A stretch of DNA of 64,000 bases from assembly GCA_022559845.1 (NCBI GenBank), contig CM040121.1:568528140-568592139 (forward strand), given 5' to 3'. The stretch is from Amorphophallus konjac (lineage: Eukaryota > Streptophyta > Magnoliopsida > Alismatales > Araceae). Positions 1-11,545 of the stretch are shown piece after piece. The translations under genes were made by a program, and so were the position numbers. The stretch's first letter is position 1, and every line of letters begins with the position of its first letter. The notes below the pieces were generated by a model, which saw only the letters and a list, made by a program, of their open reading frames with translations, ran no database searches and was not told where the DNA came from.

Positions 1-698
1 CTCTAGGTACGGAGTTAGCTTTTAGCTCGGCGTACCATCCTCAGTCGGACGGTCAGTCATAGAGGACCATCCAGACGTTAGAGGGCATGTTAAGGTCGTG
101 TTGCCTGGAGTGGCAGGGGAGTTGGATTCACCGTCTACCATTGGTGGAGTTTGCCTACAACACCATCTATCATTCGAGCATTGGTATGGCTCCCTATGAG
201 GAGTTGTACGGGCGACCGTGTCGGACTCCACTCGATTGGTTTGAGGTTGGTGAGCGTGTTATGACGGGACCAGAGCTGGTGCAGCAGTGCATGAATGTGG
301 TACATTGGGTCCGTTAGAACATGTTGGCGGCGCAGAGTCGACAGAAGAGCTATGTCGATCGAAGAAGGTAGCCCCTCAGTTTCGCGGTCGGTGACCGTGT
401 ATTTTTAAGGGTTTCTCCTATAAAGGGAGTGATGCGTTTTGGGTGGCGTGGGAAGTTGAGTCCCCGCTATATTGGTCATTTTCCCATTGTGGAATGCATT
501 AGCGAGGTTGCTAATCGGGTGCAGCTACCTTTAGAGTTGGCTGCGGTACATGATGTGTTCCATGTCTCCATGCTGAGAAAGTATATGCCCGATGATTCTC
601 ATGTGTTAGAGGATTCTATTTGGCCCGAGGTGACTCCCGATCTGTCTCTGCCGGAGTTCCCCATCCGTATTGAGGATCGGCGAGAGCAGCACCTACGG
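1..698 (+). pseudogene. Ty3/gypsy integrase, 3' end (degenerate)
   Basis: This is the C-terminal half of a retrotransposon integrase; the 5' part lies outside the window. One frame (frame 3) reads the AYHPQ-DGQS motif just after position 30, then FAYNTIYHSSIGMAP and the YGRPCRTP motif, and later a GPY/F-type C-terminal region around 440-600 with VFHVSMLRKYMPDD, all typical of plant Ty3/gypsy integrase. Three in-frame stops break it: TAG at 60-62, 315-317 and 369-371. The stop at 60-62 occupies the place where the third catalytic acidic residue (Glu) is expected after DGQS. Similarity ends near HLRNN at about 698, where the frame runs straight into LTR-like sequence, so the end of pol, the purine tract and the LTR start appear deleted. 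The family call is firm, the exact lineage (Tekay-like) less so. Confidence 0.88.
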
Positions 699-704
699 AA
701 CAAT

Positions 705-1586
705 TTTGGATCTGGATCCGTGGGTTTCGGATCAATTTTGGAGGTCCGGAACGTGTTTTGTGGTTTACACGTATTTTCCCCGATAGGACCTACGGAACCC
801 TGTATCGGGTAAACCGTTGTGTTCTCCTACTCCGGGACGGTACCAGTGCGTTCAGCGTGTTCCGAGGATCGCGGAGATGTATTTTTCAAAAAATCGAGAT
901 TTTCTATAAATACCCCATTTCTTTTTATTTTTCTTCTTCTTTCTCCTTCTTCCTCCCCCTCCCGTGACCGAACCGGCGCCCCCAATTTCCCCCTCTCCCG
1001 TGGACGCGGTGGCGACCCTCTCCCCTGTTGCAGACGGTGGCGAGGTGATGGCGCGGCGGCGACGGTGGTGGCGTGGCGATCGTGGCGACGTGTGGTGCCC
1101 GGTGAGATCGTGGGAGCTCGCGAGGTTTTAAGCAGTGTTTTGAAGATCGGCGGCGATCCGTCGCGTTTCGGGTGACCCCGAGGTAGGGTGACAGATCCTT
1201 AGCTCGGCATTTACCTTCCCCGTGATTTCTAGGCCGAAGGTAGGTCGAGAGAGGGTTATTTTGTGCCGGGAAGGAAAATCCATGATTTGGGGTTTGAGCG
1301 CCCGATCTAGCATTTTAAACCGTTATTTTGTGGTTTGGGGGCATCAAATGATGCCCTCGGGTATGGGGACAAGTTTCCCCTTTGTTTCCCCATCACCCGG
1401 GGGTGATTGGGGCGTGGAATGATGATTTTTGCCGAGATTCGCCCTGGGGTATGGGGACAAGTCCTCTCCACCTTAACCAGTGATACTTGTCCACCTCCAG
1501 GATTTCATCCCCGTTACCCTTGGGGCCAGTAAATAGTGTGAACCTCCCCATAGGGCCATTTCTATGGCTTGGTTCCAATCTCCCCC
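705..1586 (+). repeat. Truncated 3' LTR, same family as element C
   Basis: The stretch matches, on the opposite strand, the sense-strand start of the 3 kb LTRs of element C. Shared blocks include GGATCCGTGGGTTTCGGATC (714-733), the segment around 750-890 ending TGTTCCGAGGATCG, and the fold near 1360-1420 (GTTTCCCC followed by a GGGGGTGA block and GGCGTGGAATG). The order and spacing match C read from 56540 or 50844 downward. The expected terminal TGTAATGCCC is missing, so the 5' edge was lost together with the end of pol. The 3' part stops at about 1586, where the LTR of element H begins. Confidence 0.75.
904..914 (+). promoter_or_regulatory. LTR TATA box
   Basis: CTATAAATACC, a near-perfect plant TATA box, lies about 200 bp into the truncated LTR and is followed by a pyrimidine-rich leader. 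The equivalent place in element C's LTRs (about 50441 and 56140, minus strand) is weaker and AT-rich. Inferred to be the retroelement core promoter. Confidence 0.55.
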
Positions 1587-1761
1587 TGTAGTGACAGTAT
1601 CCATTTGTCAGTATTAATAGTACGGTAAATAAATATATATATATAACTCATATGCAATGGACACATGCCACTCAAAAATTCATGCTGTGAACATGAAGTA
1701 TGAAATATGTCAGTACTGAAAATCCTTTTTTTCTGAATTGCTAAACTTATCCAATTATAAA

Positions 1762-1764
<3 letters not shown>

Positions 1765-1826
<62 letters not shown>
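1765..1826. repeat. (AT)31 microsatellite
   Basis: An uninterrupted AT dinucleotide run of 62 bp lies within the AT-rich part of the left LTR of H. The other LTR has no equivalent run. Confidence 0.97.
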
Positions 1827-1828
<2 letters not shown>

Positions 1829-3436
1829 AAATTTTATAATTTTATCCACAAAGATCAGAATGCATTGAAATTTTAGGAAACCAATATATTAACATGAAGG
1901 ACCGAAACAGGAAATTATCATCATTTTTCAGATAGTATTTATCATATTTTTAGAATTATTTATACTACAACATGCATCATAAATTGACTAACTTTAGCTA
2001 CCATGTTTAGAAGACCATTAAACTTTTACTTAAGATCACATTTCTATGTAAAAGTACACATAAAATTTTTCATACAAGAATTCAATTTTTTCCAGAATCA
2101 TTTAACATCTTTTATGCATGAAAAATTAACTAAATTTAGTCACATTATTCATAAAATCACCATAATTTTTACAACCATTATTTATAATAGTAATATCATT
2201 TATGAAAGTTTTCATTATTTTTCACACAACAATACTGATATTTTGATACAATAGCAAAAACCCAACATGAATACTAAATTAACTAAATATATCCACAATG
2301 ATCCGAAATTTACTCAAAATTTACAGAGCGTTGTTTCAAACAGAAGTATCATATATGAGAAATTCCACTATTTTTCATTGAATATTTTTAATTTATGAAA
2401 TTTTATATCAATTTCTAAAATTTACAACAGTAGCTTTGAAATAGAGAAAATTATCCAAAATATTTACAATGTCTAAAATATACTGACAATTAACTTATAA
2501 ATATTAAATATCAGTTCTGTAACTTTCTGAGATTTTTTCACATAATATTAACATTTATTCAATTTTCAATTATTTGCTCAAACATTGAAAATTATACAAG
2601 TCAAGATTCAGTGATCAAAATAATATGAACTTTTAATAAATTAGTTATAACATGCATTTAAATCTTCTGGTAAAGTTTTAAAATTTTGTATGTAGTATTT
2701 CTATTTATCTAATATTTTTATACTTCTAGGAAACTATTTAAAATTATGTAATTCCACTCAAAGTCATTTATAAATATTGATATTTTAAGAGTACAACACA
2801 CACATATGTAAGATCTATACTGTGAAATCTTAAGATTTTATGAATATGATTTATAATTTCCATATAAAATTTCTTAACAGAAATCTCGTGACCCAAAAAT
2901 AATAATTTTTTTTACCCATGGGTCTCACAGTAATATGTATTACTACAATTTCTTGTGTTTTTATATCACCCCTTTAGCTTTTTATTATAATTACATACCT
3001 TTAGAATAATATTATAATATTCATAAATATGAAAATATTTTGAATCAGACATGAAAATTTTTATAGAAAGTTTGAAATATCAAATCCCATGATTCTAGAA
3101 TTTTTTTAAATTTATCATGCACTGTTGCTCATTATATTGTATTAAACACTTGATTTTACCTTTAATAACATACCTTAACACTAATGATCTCATGGTAATC
3201 CTACTAAGATATGATCACACGTGGTAAAATAAAGATATCTAGATTTAATTATCTCTATAGGTGCTAATTACCGCACCTTAAACTAATTTAAATATGATAA
3301 TCATACTAATTATGAGGAAAAATGCTAAATCACTTACCTTAACGAAGCTTTAACACATCCTAATAGTCCTCCACCCTCTCCTTCAGCCCTTCAACATAGC
3401 CGGCCTCAAAGAGAGCAAATGAGGCCCCCTTCAAGC

Positions 3437-3447
3437 CTATTTATAGG
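3437..3447 (-). promoter_or_regulatory. LTR TATA box of element H
   Basis: On the minus strand the sequence reads CTATAAATAGG, a canonical plant TATA box, about 530 bp downstream of the LTR start at 3969. This places the U3/R border near 3400 and gives a U3 of normal size. Confidence 0.7.
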
Positions 3448-3689
3448 GGTTTTTCCTTAATTAATCTTAACCATTGATTTTAATCAAGGGTGAAGATTAA
3501 ACATTTATTTTAATGTTATTTAATTGAGAATTTGACCTTCAAAATCTCACCAACCCACTGAGTCCATTTCTTTTGACTAGCACACACATATATATATATA
3601 TATATATAATACATATGGCACATGAGATTTGACTTAAGAGAAAGAGGCTTAATAATTTTTTTTAAAATGACAGCCGCACAAGTGACAGG

Positions 3690-3775
3690 GGGGGCACGTC
3701 CGCGTTCCCGCCCCCGTGCGCACGTGCGCGGGCACACGTGGGTGGCGCGTGCGGTTGCCCCCACAACCCACGTTG
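3690..3775 (-). promoter_or_regulatory. GC-rich G-box/ACGT cluster in the U3 of H
   Basis: A short GC island in otherwise AT-rich LTR sequence holds two perfect CACGTG palindromes (3721-3726 and 3735-3740) plus further ACGT cores near 3695 and 3769. It lies about 250-340 bp upstream of the TATA box. CACGTG is the G-box/ABRE core bound by plant bZIP and bHLH factors; regulation by such factors is an inference. The other LTR is truncated before this point, so conservation cannot be tested here. Confidence 0.45.
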
Positions 3776-3969
3776 TTTTTTTTTACATTTTGACCTTTTT
3801 TTACATTTAACCCCTTTCATTTTTTTAACTATTAACCCCTTTTATTTTTTTTACCATGACTAAAATAATTATAATAAGACTAATAATTTAAATATTCAAA
3901 CATAATCGTATATATATATTTTTTATTAATCAAATAAAATACTAAACTATGAATTCGTAGGGCATTACA

Positions 3970-3980
3970 CCCTCTCCCCC
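3970..3980 (-). promoter_or_regulatory. Polypurine tract of H
   Basis: In sense the tract reads GGGGGAGAGGG directly before the LTR start TGTAATGCCC. Position and composition are those of a plus-strand primer. The sense sequence before it (TTCGAGGATGAAG) resembles the equivalent place in element C (50856 onward). Confidence 0.85.
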
Positions 3981-4067
3981 ATAAAGAAAACTTCATCCTC
4001 GAAGTTTGGGGTTAGATCACATACAGAACAATCGAGGGTGCTTCTTCTTCATCTCTTTCTCTAGTTC

Positions 4068-7000
4068 TCACGTGGCCTCCTCCTGCGAGAAGTTCCTCCA
4101 TAGTACCTTCACCAATGGAATGACTTTAGTCCTCAGCACCTGCTCCTTGCGGTCCAGAATTCGAACAAGTTGCTCCTCATAAGATAGGTTATGCTGAAAC
4201 TGCATCTGCTCAGAGCTGATCACGTGTGCCGAATCATGCATGTACCTCCTCAGCATGGACTCGTGGAACACTGGATGTACTCCCTCCAGAGACGGAGGTA
4301 AGGGCAACCGATATGCCACATTCCCTAATTTCTCCAGAATCTCAAATGGTCCGATGAACCGTGGATTTAACTTTCCACGCTTGCCGAACCGAACGATTCC
4401 TTTTGTCGGAGACACCTTGAGGAAAACGTGGTCACCAATTTCGAATGTCAGCTCCTTCCTTCGGTTATCAGGATAGCTCTTCTGTCAGTCTTGTGCTGCC
4501 GTCAATCTCTGCCTGATCAACCTGAACTTTTCAGAGGTTTCTTGTACAACTTCTGGCCCCACAAGCTGCATGTCTCCTATTTCCTCCCCGCACAACGGAG
4601 ATCTACAAGGTCTACCGTATAGTGCCTCAAATGGAGCCTTGCCTATACTCGCGTGGAAGCTATTGTTATAAGCAAATTCTACAATAGGTAGATGTCGCTC
4701 CCAATCGCCCTTCAAATCAAGAACACAAGCTCTAAGCATGTCCTCCAGTGTCTGAATCATCCTTTCGGACTGACCATCAGTTTGCAAGTGAAAAGTCGAA
4801 CTGAGCTTGAGCCGCGAACCAAAAGCTTCCTACAAACCTTGCCACAGTCTGGATGTGAATCAGGGATCCATGTCGGAGATGATCGACTTTGGAATCCCGT
4901 GAAGTCTGATGATGTTATCTACATATAGTCTTGTCAAACTTACCACTGATTGCTTCACCTTCATAGGAATGAAATGTGCATACTTTGAAAATTGGTCCAC
5001 GATCACCCATATAGAGTCATTGCCCTTTGCTGATCAGGGTAACCCGATCATAAAATCCATAGTGATTACTTACCATTTCCACTGAGGAATTTTCATTTTC
5101 TGCATTAGTCCTGATGGCTTTTGGCGCTCTACCTTTACCTATTGCCAAACCAAGCATCTAGCAACTTAGTCGGCTATGTCCTTCTTCATTCCTTGCCATC
5201 AGAAAGACCGTTTCAAGTCTTGATACATTTTACCACCTCCTGAATGAATAGAGAACACGGATCGGTGAGCTTCCTCCAGAATCTGCCTTTAAAGACCGGC
5301 CAAATCAGGTACACAGACCCGATGCTGAAACCGAATCACTCCATCTTCATCACGAGCAAAGCCCGTCCTTCTGATCAATTATTACAGCTGGGGATCATCT
5401 TTTTACATCTCTATCACCTTGTCAAGCAATGTTGACCTAATGGTCAGTTGAGCCACAAATGCCTGACATAACTAAGGCTCGATCACAGCCATGAGTTGCG
5501 CTGCGTCTTTAATCATCTTCCAGTCCTACTGCATCATAACTCTTTTTCTGCGGAGAGCATCAGCTACTACATTAGCCTTTCCTGGATGGTATCGCAGTTT
5601 GAAGTCATAGTCTTTTAAGAATTTGACCCATCTTCTTTGTCTTAGATTCAACTCCTTCTGAGAAAATAGATACTTCCGACTCTTGTGGTCAGTGAACACC
5701 TCGAACTTGACGCCATAAAGATGATGACGCCGGATCTTCAAAGCATGAACCACTGCAGCCAACTTCAAATCATGAGTCGGGTAATTTCACTCGTGCTCCT
5801 TTAGTTGGCGAGAAGCATAAGCGACCATCCTTCCATTTTACATCAATACACTGCCTAACCCAACCTTCGATGCATCAGAGTAGATGGCAAAGTCATCCAC
5901 ATTGTTAGGCAAAACAAGAACTGGTGCCGATGTCAGCCTAGCCTTCAGCTCTTTGAAACTCTTCTCACAGCTCTCAGACCATATATATCTAACTCCCTTT
6001 CGGGTCAACTTGGTTAGTGGCGCCGCGAGAGATGCGAACCCCTCGATAAAGCGACGATAGTAACCAGCTAACCCTAAGAAACTTCGAATCTCCGTGGGAT
6101 ATTTAGGAGTCTCCTATTCCAATACCGCCTGAACCTTTGTGGGGTCAACGGCAACACCATTGGGTGAGATTACATGCCCGAGGAAATGGACCTCCTTTAG
6201 CCAAAAATCACATTTGCTGAACTTAGCATACAGTTTATGTACTCTTAGCGTCTCGAGGACAATTATCAAGTGTTCTCAATGTGAAGCTTCATCATAAGAA
6301 TATATCAGAACATCATCAATAAAGACAACCACAAAAGTGCCAAGATAAGGTCTAAACACCCGATTCATCAAGTCCATAAAAGCTGCAGGGGCATTTGTCA
6401 GATCAAAAGGTAGCACCAAGAATTCATAATGGCCATATCTCGTTCGGAACGCCGTCTTGGATGTGTCTTCTTCCTCTATCCTCAATTGATGGTATCCCGA
6501 ACATAGATCAATCTTTGAGAACACAGTGGCTCCCTGCAACTGGTCAAACAAATCATCTATGCGGGGTAAAGGGTACTTATTCTTAATGGTCACCTCATTA
6601 AGTTTACGATAGTCAACGCATAACCTGAGAGACCCATCCCTCCTCTTCACAAATAGGACTGGAGCTTCACATGATGACACACTTGGACGGATAAACCCTT
6701 TGTCTAGCAAATCTTGAAGTTGCTTTTTCAGTTTTGCCATTTCTGCTGGGGACATTCGGTAGGGTGCCTTAGAGACATGTGTAGTGCCAGGTAACAAGTC
6801 AATAGCAAACTCTATCTCCCTTGTAGGTGCTAACCCGAGCAAAACATCTGGAAACACATCTAGGAATTCCCGAACAACCTCAATCTCTACTACGGTCGAT
6901 GCCTGATCAGCATCAGACTTCGTGACTACGCTTGCCAAGAATGCATCATAGCCCTTTCTCAACATTCGCACAGTCTTCATTGCTGAAACCACTAACTTCT

Positions 7001-8528
7001 TTCCAGCCATATGTTTCAGTAAGGGATGAGAAAACTCCTTCTCTGTAGGGATGCGAAAAATAACTCTTTTCCTTTGACAATCTATCAGAGCGTAATGCTC
7101 TTCTAACCAATCCAACCCTAAGATAGCATCAAAGTCTTGCATAGGTAAACATCAAAAACAACGAGGCAGAGTTCTTCCTTCAATATTAACTGACAGTGAG
7201 GGTATATACCTATTGGTATACACCGCTCCTATAGGTGTGTGTACCAATAGGGGCACGTCTAGGTCTAATGACCCAATTCTGAGCTCCTCAAGTAATTGAC
7301 TAGCAAACCTCTCAGAAATGAAAGTATGTGTCGCACCGGTGTCAAACAATACTCTAGCATGAATACCATTGATAGAAATAGTACTTTTTGTGAGGTCCTC
7401 CACCTGCCCAGCATCCTCTCTAGCTAGTGTAAACACCCGAGCTGGAGCTCGGGGTCTCCCTGTGGGTCGTGCGTCTGCTGGTCTGGCTGCTACTGGAGCT
7501 GCTGTAACTGGCCGAGCTGCTATAGACTGCATCATCTTCAGACAGTCTCGGATCATGTGGCCCTTCTCGCCACAACGGAGACACCTGCCGGTGGCGATCC
7601 AGCATACTTCCCCGTCATGTCGCTTGCCGCAGTATTTACATTCTGGTTTGTCGTTTCCCCTTGCTGGTGGTGTGGTCTTCCCTGTCACGAATGACTGCGA
7701 TGGATTCTTCATCACCTTTTTGCCTTCGTCATATCGGTGAAATGGTGCCGATGGCCTCTTTGTTGAAGTTCTCTTCCCCGCTTGATATAATTTCATGTCG
7801 CTCTCTTGATGGCATGCCGCGCCAAGAGCCGCCTCCATCGTAACAAGATCTAGTGCAACTAGACGGGTCCGAAGCGACGGTCATAGTCCCACCACAAACT
7901 TTTTCACCTTCCTTCTTTCATCTGTAACAATATACGGTGCATACTTTGATAATTCCGTGAACTTTGCCTCGTACTCGAGCACGGTCATCGACCCTTGAGT
8001 TAGGGCCAAAAAGTCTTGCTCCATCTTATCTTGCACATGCTCCGGTATGTACTTTCTCATGAATAACTGCCTGAATTCTTCCCAAGAAATATCATGCTCT
8101 AGTCTGTCAGGTTGATTCCCTACCACAGACGCCCACCATATGTCCGCTCTCTCCTGCAACATGTACGCCGCCAGACTTGTCTTGTCCTCATCCGCACACC
8201 GGATGACGCGAAAAATCTTTTCTATCTCGCAGAGCCAGTTTTCAGCCATGATTAGCTGACTCTCCCCGTTAAAAGATGGTGGAGCCATCTGTCGAAATCT
8301 CTCCATCATAGTCACCCCTCCAAAAGCTTGCTCCTGGGGTGATGCTACCTGAGTTTGGAGTTGCACCTGAAGTGCCGCCTGTGTCTGAGCCTGGGTTTGC
8401 AAAGCTTGAACCAGACCTTACATGAACATTCCATAATCCACCAAAGGTGGTGGGGGCGGAGACGGGGGTCCTCTCGGCTCCTCCTGAGCATCGCCATTCT
8501 GAACAGCACGACGACCTCCTCCCGCCAT
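4068..8528 (-). pseudogene. Element H gag-pol polyprotein (gag, protease, RT, RNase H, integrase), stop-riddled
   Basis: From the ATG at 8528 a single frame runs to 4068 (about 1,486 codons), and I find no frameshift in it. Domains in order: retrotransposon gag (about 8260-7880); two zinc knuckles, CKYCGKRH...C and CLRCGEKGHMIRDC (about 7640-7555); aspartic protease with FDTGATHTF (near 7350); reverse transcriptase (7140-6280) with [21 protein letters not shown] and FIDD; RNase H (about 5900-5530) with an SDAS motif and [15 protein letters not shown]; integrase (about 5300-4500) with MDF, a second-aspartate SIISD motif and DGQSERMIQ; and a GPY/F-like tail (4415-4250). The tail ends in an ordinary stop at 4068. 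About twenty in-frame stops interrupt it, among them 8418-8420, 7881-7883, 7152-7154, 6276-6278, 6114-6116, 5838-5840, 5787-5789 and 5526-5528. The start was chosen because it is the first ATG after the primer site and opens MAGGGRRA. Confidence 0.93.
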
Positions 8529-8640
8529 GGTCTGGCAATACAGTTATACGGTTAAGTTTTGTCATAACAACCTACCAGTTCAAGTCTTTTAAAATGTGGA
8601 TTAGGTTGATGACCATTTATGTAAATTGTCAACCGCGGTG

Positions 8641-8652
8641 TCTCTGATACCA
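8641..8652 (-). promoter_or_regulatory. Primer binding site of H
   Basis: In sense TGGTATCAGAGA lies 5 nt after the LTR end. It differs by one base from TGGTATCAGAGC, the usual complement of the plant initiator-Met tRNA 3' end. The leader between it and the gag ATG is about 110 nt. Confidence 0.88.
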
Positions 8653-8657
8653 CTCTC

Positions 8658-9920
8658 TGTAACGTCTCGACTCGTAAACTCGGTCCAGTCGTAAAGATCC
8701 ACATTGGATCCCGATCAAAACGTCACAGTGGGACAACCCAAACGGTACATTACGGTAAAGAATTCCACATAAACATTGAGATATCATTGCATCAGAAATA
8801 AGATTTCTCGATCAGTCAGCTTACAGTCAAAAAAGTACATCCACATAGATCGAAATAAAGAGTAATAATTTAACAAGTCATTTATTACATAACCAAATTT
8901 CACACATATTTTTTTTCTTACTACCTAAGATAATGACACGTAGTAAATCGAAGCCGCGGTCAGAACACTGCGAGTTCACTCCTCGCTTTCTTCTACCGCT
9001 TCTCTTGAAAATGTTCAACATGGTGAGTCTGCGATTAGACCCAGTAAGAGACTAGGCACAGTCCCAAGTCATAACATGTATACACATATCCAAAGTGATT
9101 TATGGCATTTCATTTTATAAGTCATTCTTAGACATAATTTCAAATAGATAACACATGGGATTAATACATTTAACCTAATTTTAATTTTACGATCATAAGT
9201 CATGATATTAACATTTTACAGATAAAGTCATGGGGGTACATTAACACTTTATTCTATCAATGATAAAGTAAATAAAAATTCAACATTAGTAAACATTACC
9301 AGGCAATATAATTCGGTTCATTTATCAATACAATGATTCTAGTATAAGGCGGAGTAAGGTCTCACGCATAGTGAAAGGATCCATACAGACTTAATATGCC
9401 CTTTCCCAAATCACCATTTGATATATCGGAGATTCATTAACAATAAACATTTACAGTGTAATAACAGTAAAATGCAATAACAATTCAGTAGGTAATAACA
9501 CTAGTTTCAATATCAGTCCAATAAGTAGTAACAATAGTTTCAGTATCGATTCAGTGAACAGTAATAGCCTTTTAGTATAATTAAATACCTTTAGAATAAT
9601 ATTAAAATATTCATAAACGTGAAAATATTTTGAATCAGACATGAAAATTTTTACAGAAAGCTTGAAATATCAGATCTCATGATTCTACAAATTTTTTAAA
9701 TTTATCATGCACCGTTGCTAATTATATTGTATTAAACACTTGATTTTACACTTAATCGCATGCCTTAACACTAATGATCTCATGGTAATCCTACTAAGAT
9801 ATGATCACATGTGGTAAAATAAGGATCTCTAGATTTAATTATCTCTGTAGGTGCTAATTACCACACCTTAAACCAATTTAAATATGATAAGCATGCTAAT
9901 TATGAGGATAAATGCTAAAT
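8658..9920 (-). repeat. Right (5') LTR of element H, truncated
   Basis: The + strand starts TGTAACGTC beside the primer site. The block 9567-9920 matches 2975-3351 of the left LTR. It breaks off inside the LTR at about 9920, joined to repeat D with only CCC in common at the junction. U3, the TATA box and the TGTAATG end are missing, so the element has no intact 5' promoter. No gene lies inside. Confidence 0.82.
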
Positions 9921-11213
9921 CCCATGGCGCAGAGCCCAACGGGTCAGTGAGGGCGACTATAAATAGATCTCTTGATCCAATAGTAAATAAAACCCATGTC
10001 CCCTATCTGGGATTGTCGTGGCTTGTGGGTCTATGGAACCCCTCGTAGGCTAGCCCTCGGGGTCTCTGGCCCGTCCGAGCTGTCCCTTGAATCTTTTGAT
10101 AACCCACGGAGCATCGGTGCCCCTCGTAGGCTGGCCCTCGTGGTTTCCGTTCATCCGGATTCGCCGATTGCCGTGTTGGCCTCCCGGCATTTAGGAGCTT
10201 ACCCCAGGGATCCGGTGGGTAAACCTCCACTTTTTCCCCTGTGACCCTTCGAGATATGGGGAGATGCTGCCCAATTTTACTCTCAAACTTGCATGCTAAA
10301 TCTTGCTGATGATTAAGGAACAATCAAGCTGTCCATGACAGTTAATGTATTTTTCATAACTATGTCAACAAACACTTGGTCTGCTGATCTGCCTCGAACT
10401 GGGACAATTTGTGCTTGAGTACGAACCTCGCACAGAGCTGAATCAATCAACTTTTGCCTTAATAAAATCGGATGATTAATGGGTTTGGAATGAGCCACAG
10501 AAATTTTGATAGAAGAATGCCTCAGCTTGATCTGTTCTAATGGCTTTCAGAAGAACCCATCTCCTAATCCGACGTGGCTGAATCCGGCGCCCAAACCGGC
10601 GCGTCGAGATAGCCCCTCTCTCAAACCCCAAAATTCCTCAATCCCCTTGAAACGGCATGGGCGTTGATCCGGCGCACCCACCGCCATGCCAGATTAACTT
10701 CCCTTCACACCCCGCACCAGATTGGCTTCCCTTCAAACCCTGCGCCGGATTAGACGCCCTTCACACCCGGCGTCGGATTAGAGCTTCACATACACCCCCA
10801 CGCCAGTTTAGCATACGTTCCTACTTCCATTTCCCCTCTCATTGCTGTACCTCCCACATAGTCAACTCTAAGTATGAGGAGTCGACTTCCTGCTTCAGTC
10901 TGCTTCCCCCCTTCTTGGCTTTCCACTTAGGAGTTGGGTGTTGTTATCGACCCGCTAATTAATTGCCCCTTTTGAGCTGATAGCCTGCCCTTCTAACGTG
11001 TCTAACTTATGCCCATCCCGTGAATGAGTAATGAGAATGGTGATAATTGCATTTATAATTCTCTCTTCGGTTTGTTGTCTCCACCCTTGCTCATGCATCT
11101 ATACTTATATACATATACACGGATATATGCGTTTATCATCTTTGGTGTGCCTGTCATTGTTCTGGCCTCCCGGTATATCAATGGTGATTTACGGAAAATC
11201 AGATTAGGTCTGA
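9921..11213 (+). repeat. Repeat D, left copy (3' end of internal region plus LTR-like part)
   Basis: This segment is repeated in the same orientation at 60599-61550 and 63793-64000, with high similarity and identical order. Within it GATATGGGGAGA ends at 10264 and TGCTGCCCAATTTT follows, which looks like a purine tract and an LTR start; element E shows the same GGGGAGATGCTGCC signature at 42408. A TATA-like CTATAAATAG lies at 9957-9966. Several GCCGGATTAG-like copies occur around 10680-10810. No credible gene is present. The right edge (about 11213) is approximate: the similarity certainly reaches 11074, where the window ends in the other copy. Confidence 0.8.
10257..10264 (+). promoter_or_regulatory. 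Possible polypurine tract of D (left copy)
   Basis: ATGGGGAGA-type purine run directly before TGCTGCCCAA. Read as purine tract plus LTR start by analogy with 42406-42415; the LTR's other end is not identified. Confidence 0.5.
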
Positions 11214-11545
11214 TTGAAAGCTCTCACTACGTGTGATGGTGGTCTTCGGACCTATGCCAAACTACGTGAGGCACAATTACAGCTGAACACACAGCCAACA
11301 TATACAAGCCACACTGCGAACAGCTCACCAACAAGGACCCAGAACAACAACAATAATCTCGGAGAACGCATCTCAAGGACCACGATCCGTCCCGAGAGCA
11401 CAACATCCCATAAAAGTTACAGAGAAGCGGAGGGTACTCAATCAACAATTATGTCGACAGATTTCCCTAATTCTCATAAATGCCAGTGCCAACAACCAGA
11501 ATATCTTCAAACAATGGCACGACAACCAACAACATCAAGGCACAC
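11214..11545 (-). repeat. Element G internal region, left remnant
   Basis: The stretch 11470-11545 matches the internal region of element C near 52005-52075: both have TGCCAGTGCCA followed at like spacing by GGCACGACAAC. The match resumes at 37396 on the other side of element F (CATCGAGGAA near 37410 against ATCGAGGAA near 52106). The host element was therefore split here. The rest of G's internal region and its left LTR are absent, truncated somewhere near 11214. No gene is seen. Confidence 0.65.

Larger units (their letters stand above)
1587..3969 (-). repeat. Left (3') LTR of element H
   Basis: The right edge is firm: the + strand reads GGGCATTACA at 3960-3969 next to the purine tract, so the LTR begins TGTAATGCCC in sense. 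The block 2975-3351 matches 9567-9920 of the other LTR closely. The outer edge is less certain. I favour 1587, where TGTAGTGAC resembles the + strand starts of related LTRs (TGTAACG, TGTGGTGAC, TGTGACGAC), giving about 2.4 kb. The part from 1620 to 2975 is very AT-rich, shares only short blocks with 8658-9567 (for instance TACGGTAAA near 1630 and 8750), and holds no gene. Confidence 0.65.
1587..9920 (-). mobile_element. Element H: Ty3/gypsy chromovirus-type retrotransposon, right end truncated
   Basis: A complete internal region read on the minus strand lies between a left LTR (3' LTR, ending at 3969) and a right LTR (5' LTR, starting at 8658) that breaks off at about 9920. Order in sense: LTR, primer site 8641-8652, gag-pol 8528-4068, purine tract 3980-3970, LTR. 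The LTR ends TGTAATGCCC...CGTTACA, Met-tRNA primer site, two-knuckle gag and single gag-pol frame fit the Tekay/Del group of plant chromoviruses, although no intact chromodomain could be recognised at the degenerate C-terminus. No target duplication can be checked because the right end is lost. Confidence 0.85.
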
